Source of the DNA: Nymphaea colorata
Lineage: Eukaryota; Streptophyta; Magnoliopsida; Nymphaeales; Nymphaeaceae
Length of the DNA stretch: 64,000 nucleotides
Reading direction: 5' to 3'
Assembly: GCF_008831285.2 (NCBI RefSeq)
Contig: NC_045151.1
Coordinates: 5,655,682-5,719,681, forward strand
Shown here: piece by piece, positions 10,747 to 21,577 of the stretch
Position numbering within the stretch: position 1 is the first letter of the stretch
Layout of the letters: each line of letters begins with the position of its first letter
Program-made: the position numbers and the translations under genes
The notes under the pieces: generated by a model
The model's input: the letters and a program-made list of their open reading frames with translations, nothing else
What the model was told of the DNA's origin: nothing
Database searches by the model: none

Positions 10747-10897
10747 CACTTTCTTGCTTATTCACGTGACCCTAATCTCATATTAAAAGAGATTAGGGTT
10801 CGCAACTTAACAATTACAAAATCAGTCCACTAAATATAAGAAAATATTTAAAGAACTACTATTCAACTTTCTAATATTGCAGAAACACTCTTTAACA
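10678..10897 (-). repeat. 5' LTR of element A
   Basis: 220 bp, ending TTTAACA at 10897, followed by target duplication GAAAG. It contains a (GA)n tract and the same stem as the other LTR (arms 10770-10779 and 10789-10798). Confidence 0.92.
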
Positions 10898-10902
10898 GAA
10901 AG

Positions 10903-11709
10903 TTTATTGTATAAATTATGGCTAAAATAACGATTCATCAGCTTTTTGTCGACCTGTGTTCTAAATCTGATGCTTCTACCTAGGTTTGGCTTCTGGAATT
11001 CCAAGAGTAAAAGAACCTGTTGGTGGTGAGGTTACACCATGCTTGTTCATCCATCAAACTACCATTTTTACATGCATCTACATATCAATTTACTGTTTTT
11101 CTACATTGACTTTATCCCACACTACAGAAAAAGCTAGATTTGGATCAATTTGGAATCAGTGTGTATCAATTCTTACATTTATATGTTGAGCAGGTATATA
11201 GATGTTACCAGACAAGTGATAAGCATGTGCCTCAGCATCTACAGATTCATTTCAGATTTTGGTTATATATATCCAGCGCAATAGCAATAACATATTCTAC
11301 CAGATCTGCATCTCTTAGTCTTACTGCATCTTACCAAATTTTTTGTATGACAGTAATTTAAAACCATGTCCCAAAAAGATTGATATCTTTTGAATGAGTA
11401 GTTTACCTATATCATTTTAACATTTAATAATGCTCTCTATTGTCCAACTGTTCATCTAATAATAGAGTAATAGGATCGTAGTTTATCATGCATTGCTGGG
11501 ATGATGGCATAAAATTTTTGGAATTTGATTCAGCATTTTCAGGTTTGTAATATTTTGAACTGGAATGTAGATGTTTCAATTCTCCTTTGCTTTTCGTTGA
11601 GTTTTGGGTCTTCAGCATCAAGCCCATGCTCAGTTCTCATTTTCACTGTGGTTGATCTTTATGGCTAGAATTATTATCTATCCTAAGTTCCTAACTACTG
11701 TTTTTGCAG
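10903..11709 (+). other. Intron sequence before the first visible ABCC exon
   Basis: AT-rich single-copy-looking sequence ending in the acceptor tttttgcag. I searched it for the preceding conserved ABCC exon (the QPWLL / GPxLLN region) and did not find it, so that exon must be upstream of the window. Confidence 0.6.
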
Positions 11710-11775
11710 TCTATGCAAAGAGGAGATCCTGCTTGGGTTGGATATGTCTATGCCTTCACAATTTTCATGGGAGTG
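11710..11775 (+). CDS. ABCC: ABCC transporter, exon a (transmembrane segment)
   Basis: 22 codons, SMQRGDPAWVGYVYAF and on to FMGV, between acceptor tttttgcag and donor gtatga. It encodes the QxGDPAWxGYxYAF signature that precedes a transmembrane helix in the first membrane domain of plant ABCC proteins. The frame continues without a shift (phase 0) into the exon at 14290. Confidence 0.93.
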
Positions 11776-12493
11776 GTATGAGTCTAATGGTTTCTGTTGA
11801 GGCTAAATCTTAATTTTCAACTAGTTTTACATATGTTATTCTTTTTGATATATATCTAGTTATGTGCAGCTTCATGGTATGTGAAATTACACAAAAACAC
11901 CAAACTCTGAAGAGAGCCAAAAAATGCTAAATAAGGTTCAAAGCGGCCTATTACACTTAAAGCATGCTTCAAGACAATATAAGTGCCCAAAATAATAAAG
12001 TATGCATCAACACACACAAATGGCATGGGAACCAGTGTCTCTATTCAGCACACAAAAATTGTGTTTTCTGTACAATAAGTGCTAAGATGAGTAATCAGGC
12101 AAGATATCAAGGTGCAACCAATCAGGAGTACGGAGTCCCATCACAGTTCCAAAAAAGCTGTTAGAAAATATTTTGATTTTAGGGAGGCTCTCAGAAAACT
12201 TTTTTTTTTTTCTAATTTGTTTACATGCTTCCAAACGTTGGTGTTGAAATGGTTATAAAAACCACTTTCAGAAATTTTTTGAGAATTGCTTGCTTCAATT
12301 TCAAAATCCATAGGATGGGGAATGAAAGTCAACTCATGGCAATGGCATGAGGTTCAGTTGTTCTTAGTTCCTTTACCAGGGATAACCAAGCCACTATAAC
12401 AAAGTTGCCCTAAAATTTGTACTGAAATGGGAGCCATCTTTTAAAATGTTAAACTCAAAATGACCTTTTTAGGATAGTATCATCCTCTGCCTT
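11776..12493 (+). other. Intron, no element recognised
   Basis: AT-rich intron sequence from the donor gtatga up to a small inverted-repeat element. I see no coding potential and no clear repeat. Confidence 0.6.
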
Positions 12494-12501
12494 ATCTAGA
12501 C

Positions 12502-12955
12502 CATAGCCACAAATATCGTGATTTTTTAGAAAATATTGCCGATATTAACGAAAAAATTGAAGAAAACAAGAAAAAGGAAAATATCACGATATTTTGAAAA
12601 AAATCTTTAAAAATTAATTTATCACGATTTTAACCGATTTTATCTTGATTTTATCGAAATTTTATTGCGATTTTTCCCACTTTTTTCATTTATTTTTTAT
12701 TTCATTTTTGTTTTTATTTTTTCAACTTTTGTTTCATTGTTTTATTTCCTCTTGTTTTAGGCATTTAATGTGACACTACCAAATGCAATACACTACTTGT
12801 TAATTTTTTATTTCTTGTATTTTTACCTCACATTTTGATTTTTTGCTTTTTTTGTTTAAAACTCCGAGATTTTTCTGAGAAAAACAACTTTGCTGAAAAA
12901 AATACCCATGAAAACCCTTGCCGATAAAAACCCAAGGATGATATTTGTGGCTATG
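12502..12955. mobile_element. Small non-autonomous TIR element (CATAGCCACAAATATC ends)
   Basis: A 454-bp AT-rich segment has 16-bp terminal inverted repeats, CATAGCCACAAATATC at 12502-12517 and its reverse complement ending at 12955. The flanks atctagac (12494-12501) and gtttagac (12956-12963) agree at six of eight positions and may be a decayed 8-bp target duplication, as made by hAT elements. There is no coding frame. A related copy lies at 36982-37916. Confidence 0.78.
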
Positions 12956-12963
12956 GTTTAGAC

Positions 12964-13229
12964 AAATAAGGACTTGGTGAAACCTCAAATCCTCCAATCT
13001 AGCTCATAAGGAAGCTCCTTTGCACATCTAAGTCGATGAAATGTATGAGCTCTTAATTTATGCATCACCCTGGCTTAGGGGCAGGCAGAAAAAGAAGTCC
13101 CAGTCTATAGGATCACCTTATTTTATCAAAATGCATATTTTGGGACAGAGACTCAAAATGCACACAAAAAATAGGTATGAAACTATAATAGTAGTCTTAA
13201 ATTGGTACCAAGCAGATAGTGGTCTGATC
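12964..13229 (+). other. Intron between two small transposons
   Basis: AT-rich intron sequence without exon, repeat or frame that I can support. Confidence 0.55.
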
Positions 13230-13237
13230 CTTGATGC

Positions 13238-13981
13238 CAATGTTATCCGTGTCATACGATACATACTGTAGGTTTAGAAAACCTGTACGGTATACTTATG
13301 ATACCGATACGCTCGTGTATCATAAGCGTATCGATCGTACGATACGGGCATTGTATCATACGATACGGGCGATACACCCCCGTATCGTATAGTATGCAAA
13401 AAAACGCAAAAAAGGGGCATGATGACCCCTTTTTGCGTTATGTTTTAAAGTTTAAACACTCCTCTCTCTCTCTCTCTTCTTGTTTCTAAAGACTCCAAGA
13501 GACATGGGAGGGAGAGATTTTGCTCATTTTCATAAGAAATAAACTGAGGATTCATCAATTTGGGAGAGCCTACTAGCCGGTGAAGAAGCTTTCTCGTAGT
13601 GGGAATGGTGGAAAGCTTGAAAAAGAGGGTTTTTTGGTTCCAAAGATTCTATAAAATTTTCAAGTTTAAAACTGTGATGGATGCTTATTATGTTATTTGA
13701 ATTTCTGATTTCTTATTTTTGAATGTGTTGTTGATATACATGAACGTTCCTTATGTATGATGATTTTTTTATATTGCATACATTTTTCTTTATTTTTTCT
13801 GTTTATTTTCTGGATTTTTTTGGATTTTATATTATTTTGTATTATTTTTCTGATTTTTAATATCTTTTTTAAATTAAAAAATTAATTTTACAATATGCTA
13901 CACTACATTTGTGATACGTTACGATACGGTGTATACGTCAGCCCGACCGATACGCGTTATGCTACACATTTTACAACATTG
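13238..13981. mobile_element. Non-autonomous hAT-type element with perfect 8-bp duplication
   Basis: 744 bp flanked by CTTGATGC at 13230-13237 and 13982-13989, a perfect 8-bp target duplication typical of the hAT superfamily. The ends are CAATGTTAT and, inverted, CAATGTTGT. The first 150 bp are packed with direct and inverted copies of the words cgtatcg, cgatacg and gtatcat, the kind of subterminal repeat that hAT transposases bind. A near-perfect palindrome (cgcaaaaaaggggc / gacccctttttgcg) lies at about 13401-13437. No transposase frame is present. Confidence 0.88.
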
Positions 13982-13989
13982 CTTGATGC

Positions 13990-14289
13990 TCTTGGGTTAT
14001 TGTAGGCTGCATATGTTTTAATTCTCCCCCAGCTGTAGATTGCTATGCCTCCTTGATTCTCTAGAGTTATAGCAAGGGTTCGTAGGATCTAAATCTCCTC
14101 CAGCTGTAGATTGTTATTCCTAAGATTGCATATCCAAATGTCTTAGGGTGGTAACTGGTAAATTTGGGTGCTCAAATGATCATGAGCTGCAGTACTAGTT
14201 GCTTGTAGTTGGTTCTGAAGAGTCATTGAAGTTTCATTCATTTCTTGTACGCATTAACTACTTTTGCTTTACTTCTCAAATTGGTGCAG
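13990..14289 (+). other. Intron 3' part before exon b
   Basis: Ends in acceptor ggtgcag. It holds a short direct repeat around ctccagctgtagattg (near 14025-14040 and 14097-14112). Nothing else is recognised. Confidence 0.55.
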
Positions 14290-14364
14290 TCACTAGGCGT
14301 TCTGTCTGAAGCACAGTATTTCCAGAATGTCATGCGAACAGGTTTCCGTCTTAGGTCAACTTTG
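14290..14364 (+). CDS. ABCC: ABCC transporter, exon b
   Basis: 25 codons, SLGVLSEAQYFQNVMR then TGFRLRSTL, between acceptor ggtgcag and donor gtatgt, phase 0 on both sides. The EAQYFQNVMR..RLRS block belongs to the first membrane domain and is almost invariant in plant ABCC1/ABCC2 proteins. Confidence 0.95.
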
Positions 14365-14763
14365 GTATGTTTGTCATCTTGATGTCTTTGAACTGTGATT
14401 GATAAATGAACATGTTCATTTTGCATACAGGGGATTACTTTCCTTTATAACGTTTTAATGAGTTCATCAGCATTTAACCATGATGCCTAGTTTCATTTAC
14501 ACCTCAGAAGTTTTCATGAAACATATAGTACTTAATTTTGTTGGACCATGCTGAATGTTTTTTCTGCTGTATTGATGGCCATATTTAACTTAAATCCATG
14601 TCCTTGTGCTGCTGCAATATCTTCAATATGTTTGTAAACCTTGAACTGAGGAATGATAGTTGAGTGGCAGATATTAGAGCAAAAGGAATGATGCAATAGG
14701 CTAGACAATTTAAAAGTTTATACATATGTTTACAAACCATTTTTGTAGATGTTGTGCAAAGTG

Positions 14764-14809
<46 letters not shown>

Positions 14810-15059
14810 AACTGAAATCCGCTGGCTGATGGATGTTGCTAGATGGATAAATATTTAAAACATGTTGTTATCCATCCTGAAAAACACCATAAAACCATCA
14901 TTCCATTATAAACCATTGCTAAATGCTAATGATCCCACAGCAAGGTGTTTCCAGTGATGATTTTCAAAAACTCTGTGAACTGGCAACATCCGGCGGCTGA
15001 CTGATGTCAATTCCTTGGTTCTCTGGTACCTATTGGCTAGGTTTTTCTTGAATGTTTGA
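14365..15059 (+). other. Intron with a TA/GA microsatellite
   Basis: AT-rich intron. A compound microsatellite (ta)n then (ga)n lies at 14764-14809. No gene is seen. Confidence 0.6.
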
Positions 15060-15223
15060 GTTGATTGTGCTTGTTATATTACTATTCCCCACATTTCAAA
15101 TACTAGTAATAGTAAATCAAAGTATTCTCATATTAACGTAACTTAAAAAAGTTAAAAAATTTTGCTCATCGTTTTTGCCTAGGGCAGGCAGTGCCTTGGC
15201 ACCTTGACAACACAGGGTGACTT
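15060..15223. repeat. Dispersed repeat copy 1, probable transposon end
   Basis: About 165 bp match 38419-38609 (ttgattgtgcttgttatatta ... gcagtgccttggcaccttgacaaca). The GC-rich tail gccttgg..acaacac resembles the subterminal and terminal part of plant hAT elements. I could not find the opposite end. Confidence 0.7.
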
Positions 15224-15265
15224 GAAAACGCTAGTCACCATTCAATTTTCCTATATATATATATA

Positions 15266-15322
<57 letters not shown>

Positions 15323-15629
15323 TGTATGTACGTTTGTATACACCTCGCCACACCCTTGCACCTAAGGGATGTGCCGCATCGGCACCTGCACCAACACTAA
15401 TGTTGCTGAATCTACTTAGTCACAAGGGATTTCTAGAATCTCAGCTTTTGGAAAACTATACTTTTGCACTTGTTGGGACAAGAAGACCCATCTTCGATAA
15501 TTAGTCCTATTCATGAGAACCCTTTAGCTCCCATTCCTTCTCATACATCTCTCGTATCACAATTTACACATTCCTGTCTCACATTGAGAGATGGGTAAGC
15601 TGTAATTTTTTTGTTTTGGATTTTCAGTT
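15224..15629 (+). other. Intron with a long AT microsatellite
   Basis: A (ta)n tract runs from about 15252 to 15319. After it comes unique-looking sequence with the words gcacctaagggatgtgccgc and ggcacctgcacc. No gene is seen. Confidence 0.6.
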
Positions 15630-15801
15630 GTTCCGATGCAAACCTGCAGGGAGGTTAGGCCTTCCAACCTTTATTGATAAGGTCACTCAGCTGAACACCA
15701 GCACGACAAAAACAGTGGGTGCCAATTTAAAAAAAAAAACTCATGGCAAGCCATTATAAACAAAAGGATCTGAGCTAGGATACAGCTCCCTGCATCGGAA
15801 C
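15630..15801. repeat. Possible fold-back element
   Basis: GTTCCGATGCA at 15630-15640 is repeated inverted as TGCATCGGAAC at 15791-15801. Next to these arms are further matching bases (gcaggga near 15646; tccctgc near 15788). The 170-bp interval has no frame. No target duplication was found, so its nature is uncertain. Confidence 0.45.
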
Positions 15802-16145
15802 AAAAATTTTTCAACAACAAATTGCAGTGGGTCTTCATCCAAAACAGTAATGTTGTGAATGACAGTGGATAGCTTTGGGAAGTATCTGAGGACATTGCTT
15901 TGGCCTTCAACAGCATGGTTGAGGAGCTTTCCAGCTCACCTTGTTGCTCAAAACACCAAATTCCCCTATGTCAAGTAAAATCCTGCTAAGATAGTCAATA
16001 AGAATTCTCAGTTCAGGCATAATCCTATCATCCTTATTAATAAAAACCTCCACTTGGTCGCTATGTATCCCATCCCAATGAAGCTTAACATATGAATTGC
16101 CGAGCTTTAAAGTGACCCTATATGTTGAACATGTTGTTCTTACAG
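15802..16145 (+). other. Intron, nothing recognised
   Basis: No exon, repeat or convincing frame is seen between the fold-back and copia fragment X. Confidence 0.5.
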
Positions 16146-16808
16146 GCAGTTCAAATGCTCATATATTGGAGGTCAAACAACTGCTAGGAAGAAATTTAAG
16201 ATGAAAGATATTGGTCACTACGCTATTTCCTTGGAGTTGAGGTAATGCAGACATAAAAAATTTGAAACCTCTGGACTTGCCAAGCATTCTTCATCATAAG
16301 ATGGTGGCGGATGATGATGATTTGTGTGATGATCATGAGTATTGCAGTTTGTTTGGTATGCGGTAGTACGTAACTTTTGCTAATTCGGGCATTGTTTACT
16401 CGGTGAATCAGGTTTCACAGTTTATGCATGAGCCACACAATGGGCATATGGAGTCCGTTAATTGCATCTTGAGATATTTAAAAGGGATCTCAATTATGGA
16501 CTTGCTTTCAAAGAGGCATTGTCAAAAGGAAGGTAAGTACGAGATTGTTCATTATAGCGCCGCTGATTGGGCAGGAGATTTAGATGAGAGAGACTTCCAT
16601 TTCTAGATACTATGTTTTCATTGGAAAAAATCTGGTATCTTGAAGTAATAAGAAGCAAAAGGTTATGGCTAGATCCAGTTCTAGGCAGAATGTAGATGTA
16701 TGATGCAGCTACTGTTAAAGCTACTTGGGTTTGCCATTTGCTGATAGAAGTAGGCAGAAAATTGCTTTCTTGATTCTGATGTGCAATAATTAAAGTGCCA
16801 TAAACATG
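16146..16808 (+). pseudogene. Copia fragment X, part 1 (decayed RT/RNase H)
   Basis: On the + strand the residues KMKDIGHY near 16200, then VNQVSQFMHEPHNGHM near 16405, then YSAADWAGDLDER near 16551 align with the end of copia RT and the start of RNase H (KDLGxLRYFLG, SQFMxxPxxxHW, YSDADWAG). Frames are broken by stops and indels, and no LTR is attached. It is an old, truncated copy in the sense orientation of the host gene. Element D is inserted into it, and it resumes at 21578. Confidence 0.8.
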
Positions 16809-16813
16809 TAGTT

Positions 16814-17026
16814 TGTTGAACATTGGAGGAAGAAAGGGACGTGAGAGAGAGAGAGAGAGAGGAAACTTTCTTATTGCATTCACGTAACCCTAATCTCTTT
16901 TAAAAGAGATTAGGGTGTTGACTACATATTTACAATTTCAGTCCACTATAAGAAAACAATAAGTAGACCCTTGTCTACTTTCTAATATTTCAGAAAGACT
17001 CAAATTGACTCTAGAAAACTTTAACA
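16814..17026 (-). repeat. 3' LTR of element D
   Basis: 213 bp, TGTTGAACATT to TTTAACA. A perfect 30-bp palindrome with arms ACCCTAATCTCTTTT and its complement lies at 16887-16916. A GA tract lies at about 16841-16861. Confidence 0.92.
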
Positions 17027-17033
17027 CTCCCCC

Positions 17034-20000
17034 TCAAGCTGGAGCATAGATATCAATCATGCTCAGCTTGTTACATCCTCTCAAGAAATCTCCAATGGGA
17101 AGAGCCTTAGTAAACATATCAACTGCTTGATCTTCAGAGGAAACGTGGATCGTGCTAATGACTCCTTCTTGGACCAAGTCTCAAACATAATGGCAATCCA
17201 CTTCAATGTGTTTCGTCCTCTCATGAAAGACAGGGTTATTTGCATAGGTAGCGGCTATGTTATCACAATACATCTTCAAAGGAAGTTTCACTGAAATTCC
17301 CAATTCTAGAAGCACTAATTTGACCCATGACATTTCAGCCACCGTTTGAGCCATAGCTCTATATTCAGACTCAACACTTGATCTAGCAACCACATTTTGT
17401 TTCTTGCTCCTCCAAGAAATAAGATTCCCGCCAATAAAGACACAAAAACCTATAGTAGATCTTTTATCATTTATTGACCCTGCATAATTAGCATCATTAT
17501 ATGCTTCTATGTCCATACATTCTCCTTTTTTGAACCATAACCCCTTTCCCGGGGCTGATTTCAAGTATTTTCTCACCATTAAACCAGGCTTCCAATGAAC
17601 TTTCCGAGGTTTCTCCATGAATTGACTAAGCTTATTTACAGCAAAGCTGATGTCTAGACGAGTGATGGTCAAATATAAAAGTTTTCCTATCAGAGATTTG
17701 TAAGAACGAGAGTCAAAAGCCTCTGATTCATTATCATGCATATGAATCCGAGGATTCATGGGAAGTGTAGTAGGTTTGGCTCCCAATAACCCTGTTTCCT
17801 GCAGAAGATCAAGAACATATTTCCTTTGAGACATCACAATCTCTTTACTACTACGAGCCACTTCAATACCAAGAAAATATCAAAGTTGACCAAGATCTTT
17901 TGTGACAAAGTGTTTTTGTAAGAACTCCTTTATCTGAGCTATCTCTTGAGTACTTTCTCCAGTGAGGACAATATCATCAACATATACAATCAATATCACT
18001 ATACCAGAAGTCCCTCGCTTGATAAACAACGAGTGGTCAAGCTAGGATCTTCGAAATCCACATTTAGAGACAACCTCACTTAGCTTATGGAACCATGCAC
18101 GGAGACTTTGTTTAAGTCCATAGATAGCCTTTTTGAGTTTGCATACCTTGGAACACTCCCTCTGTCGTTCAAAACCAGGTGGTTGTTGCATATAGACTGT
18201 TTCAGAGAGATCACCATATAGAAATGTATTTTTCACATCAAGCTGAAAAAGAGGCTAATCCTGCTGATCTGCGAGAGATATAATTAGGCGAATAGTACCT
18301 AACCGTGCCACAGGCGAGAACGTCTCGAAGAAGTCCACCCCATAAGTCTGTGTATAGCCTTTAGCCACAAGACGAGCTTTGAATCGCTCTACAGACTCAT
18401 CCGAATGATATTTGATGGTGAATACCCATTTGGAGTCAACAACATCACAATTCAACGGTAGGTCCACCAAGTCCCAAGTCTCCCTAGAAAGAAGAGCATT
18501 CATTTCTTCCTGCGTAGCATGCTTCCATCGTGAATCTAATAAGGCTTGGTGGTGAGAGGTCGGAATAGTATGACTAGCCATGGCTCGATCAAACTGCACC
18601 AAACTTGTGTTCAAATGGTCCATAGAAACTGAGTTAGAAATCAGATGTCTTGTGCACTGTCGCTGGCCCTTGCGAATAGCAATAGGTAGATCATTTGCAA
18701 AATAGTCATCATTTCTTCCTGAGTCAGTCTTATCACTAGAACTTACCTTATGAGAAGACGTTGGTGGGCGGTTAGGAGAGGGACCTTGACGTCGGGTATA
18801 GTCTATTGGAGGATCAAGAAAACGATCACCTGACAATGGTGGAGAGGACGAGATCAACTCAAGTGATATTGGGGGAATAGGAAGAGGAACAAACATGGGA
18901 ACCTCAGTCATAGTGGAACTTGGAGCGGAAAAATATGGACGAGACTCAAAGAATGTAACATCCGCACTGACAATCTCTTTCTTGGTATGGGGATCAAAAC
19001 ATCGATAGTCTTTTTGATTGGCAGAATATCCAATGAACACACATTTGACAGCTTGGGCAGCAAGTTTGTTTTTGTTTGGGCCGAAGATGTGTGCAAAACA
19101 AGTGCATCCAAATACTTTAGGAGGTATATGAAATAATAGTCGATCTGGATATAGTATTTGAATGGGGATGCGTTCTTGGATGGCAGATGAGGGCAATCTG
19201 TTGGTGAGATAACATGCGGTAAGAATAGCATCACCCCAAAAATAGGCAGGCATATGAGTATGCAACATGAGGGTACGGGCCACGGTCGATGTTTGCGTTC
19301 AACAACACTATTTTGTTGGGATGTGTGAGGACATGTATATTGTGGTCGGATCCCATGATTGGCATAAAATTGGAGTAGAATTGAAGATTTAAATTCAAGA
19401 GCATTATCAGTACGAATATTTTTGACAACACCAAACTGAGTTTTTATTTCATTGACAAATTTATGAAGAATATAGATGACTTTAGACCTGTCTCGTAACA
19501 AAAATACCCAACTGACTCTAATAAAATCATCAACCAAAACAAGGTAATACCAGAAACGTGAACGACAGGAAACACGACTTGGACCCAAAACATCAACATG
19601 CAGAAGATCAATGGGACTTTGACTCGATGGACTCTGACTTGAAGGGAAACTACTATGTGTATGCTTGCCTAACTGGCATGCATCACATAAGAATGACTGA
19701 CGCAGGAATATCTGGAAAAATGCGACGAAGCTTGGACATAGACGGATGACCCAGTCTGAGATGCCACTGCAAAGGAGAAGGCTTTGACGTGAAAGAGGAT
19801 GCAACAACATCTACAGGGATAGAGAGAAAATAAAGCCCCTCCCGTTCATGGCCGCCACCAATCATCTTCCCAGTTTGTAAGTCCTGAAAAGAACATGAAC
19901 CATGATAAAAAAATGACTCTACACTGTAAATCTCTAGCCAATTGCTTAACAGATAACAGGTTAATAGGAAATCGAGGAGCATATAGCACATGTGTAATGG

Positions 20001-20385
20001 TCCCAAAAGGTGTGAGATAGATATCACCGGTGCCCAGAATAGGGGACAACTTGCCATCAGCCAACCTGACGTGCTGTGGTGTAGTGAACCTGGTAAACGA
20101 TAAAAACATCTGTGGCTGATTACAACAATGCATGGATGCTCCTGAGTCAATCATCCATATCATACCTGGGTCACTAGTAGGGGCACCAACAAAGAGAACC
20201 GAGTCTATAGCAGCTGTGCTGTTTGAGGCAAGAGTACACCTCAGATCATATTCTTCCTTGCTTAGGTTGAGATAATACGATGGAGGTATAGGAGAACAGG
20301 TAGGAGACTCAACCATAGCATCTGTAGACTGTGACGAAGTTGCAGTAGATGAAGAAGACCCTTCTAACCTACTACCGTCAGCCAT
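17034..20385 (-). pseudogene. Copia pol of element D (protease, integrase, RT, RNase H; no gag)
   Basis: The first ATG (MADGSRLEGSSSS) is at 20385. A serine-rich stretch of about 30 residues runs straight into the segment that precedes protease in gag-bearing relatives F and G (SKEEYDL; compare SKSEYEQF in G). Protease keeps the triplet in WMIDSGASMHCC. Next come the GAG-pre-integrase motif (WHLRLGHPS near 19750), the integrase core (DNALEFKSS and TSQQNSVVERKHR), the RT motifs DVVDSKWVFTIKYH and DFFETFSPVARLG, and RNase H ending at 17034. Frame changes occur at about 19830, 19280, 18240 and 17870, and one residue each is lost at several stops. It is not translatable as a whole. Confidence 0.9.
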
Positions 20386-21335
20386 AAAAAAATTGTACCC
20401 GAACACGCAGACCACAACCAAATGATGTGCAGTAGGTTGAACAGAAACACAAAAATAGCAGACTGTTTTCAGACGTGGATAGCCGGCAGCACTTTCAGAT
20501 GTCGATAATAGGCAGCAAACAGGCACAGGTTTGATATCCGAGAGAGAAAAAAAAATCGTCTCACTTCAACAATGCAGAGAAAGGACTGAAAGCTGCTACC
20601 ATGACATACCATTGCCTATGGGAATCCACCAAGCACCACACGACTAGACAGATCTGAACGTCCAAGAACTTCTTCCACGACAACAAAGGTCAGATCTGAT
20701 GACTAAAACTTCTTCACCCAATGACAAAAGACTGCTGCTACTCGATTAGCAGCAATTAACACCTCACAAAGCCTCACTTTACTGATTTCACATTCACGAT
20801 TTGTAGATATTTCTCCTCAAGTCAAACTGGATCTTCAACCAGCAACATGACTACACACACAGCAACTTGTCACGTCACACTGTACCCACAACCAGCAGAT
20901 TAACTCTGCCCCACACGATCTTATGCAGCGACAACAAAAGGGCAGATCTGATATATCACGCCACAGATCGTCTTGCATGGCAGAAAAAAAATTAGATATC
21001 TTTAGGGCAGATCTGATACATAACGTTATAGGTTTTCTTCCACGGCAGCAGAAAATCAGATCTGATAAACAGATCTGAGCAACATAGATATTCTTCCACG
21101 GCAACAGAAACTCAGATCTGATACATCCTGATCAGATCCACCATCTTCTTCCACGGCAGCAACTTCATCAACGTTTCTCCATGTCTTTCACGGCAACAAC
21201 AGCACAAGGGTGCTGATCACGTTTCTACATGTTAAATGTGATTAGCCCCTTTCCACCAAACAATCAACTTGCTTGTTTTGTAAACAGCAGGACCCCTAGG
21301 CGTGAAACCCTAGATCGCACAGCCCTAGGTCCGTT
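20386..21335 (-). other. Leader of element D with a degenerate repeat array
   Basis: The leader holds at least five loose repeats of a unit containing cagatctgata and ttcttccacggcaacag (about 20650-21200). It shares gtctcacttcaac.atgcag with the leader of A. No long frame is present. It may be the packaging or dimerisation region; that is inference. Confidence 0.7.
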
Positions 21336-21347
21336 GCTTTGATACCA

Positions 21348-21577
21348 TATTGAATATTGGAGGAAGAAAGAGACGTGAGAGAGAGAGAGAGAGAGAGAGA
21401 GAGTGAGAGGAAACTTTCTTATTGCATTCACGTAACCCTAATCTCTTTTAAAAGAGATTAGGGTGTTGACTACATATTTACAATTTCAGTCCACTAAAAT
21501 ATAAGAAAACAATAAGTAGACCCTTGTACTTTCTAATATTTCAGAAAGACTCAAATTGACTCTAGAAAACTTTAACA
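21348..21577 (-). repeat. 5' LTR of element D
   Basis: 230 bp. It starts TATTGAATATT, one base away from TGTTGAA of the other LTR, and ends TTTAACA. The 30-bp palindrome recurs at 21435-21464, perfect. Confidence 0.92.

Larger units (their letters stand above)
332..10897 (-). mobile_element. Copia element A: gag-less, rearranged LTR retrotransposon containing element B
   Basis: This is a Ty1/copia element in reverse orientation. It is bounded by LTRs at 332-553 and 10678-10897 and by a perfect 5-bp target duplication GAAAG (327-331 and 10898-10902). The primer-binding site (gctccgatacca, 10666-10677, antisense) matches the usual initiator-Met tRNA site with one change, and a polypurine tract lies next to the 3' LTR. 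Without nested element B it is about 5.1 kb. In its own direction the order is LTR, long leader, protease and first part of integrase, a stray piece of U3, then two successive copies of the RT/RNase H region, then LTR. There is no gag. The LTRs differ at only two or three positions outside the GA tract, so the insertion is recent, and the rearrangements predate it. It cannot code for its own transposition. Confidence 0.93.
16814..21577 (-). mobile_element. Copia element D: young, gag-less LTR retrotransposon
   Basis: The element is bounded by LTRs 16814-17026 and 21348-21577 and by a perfect target duplication TAGTT (16809-16813 and 21578-21582). The primer-binding site (antisense gctttgatacca, 21336-21347) and the polypurine tract (antisense ctccccctcaag, from 17027) are in place. 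It is about 4.8 kb, with a 950-bp leader and a pol region in the normal order protease, integrase, RT, RNase H. The gag region is missing: protease begins about 75 residues after the first ATG. Its LTR is clearly related to that of A. The two LTRs differ by a few substitutions and short indels, so it inserted recently. Confidence 0.94.
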
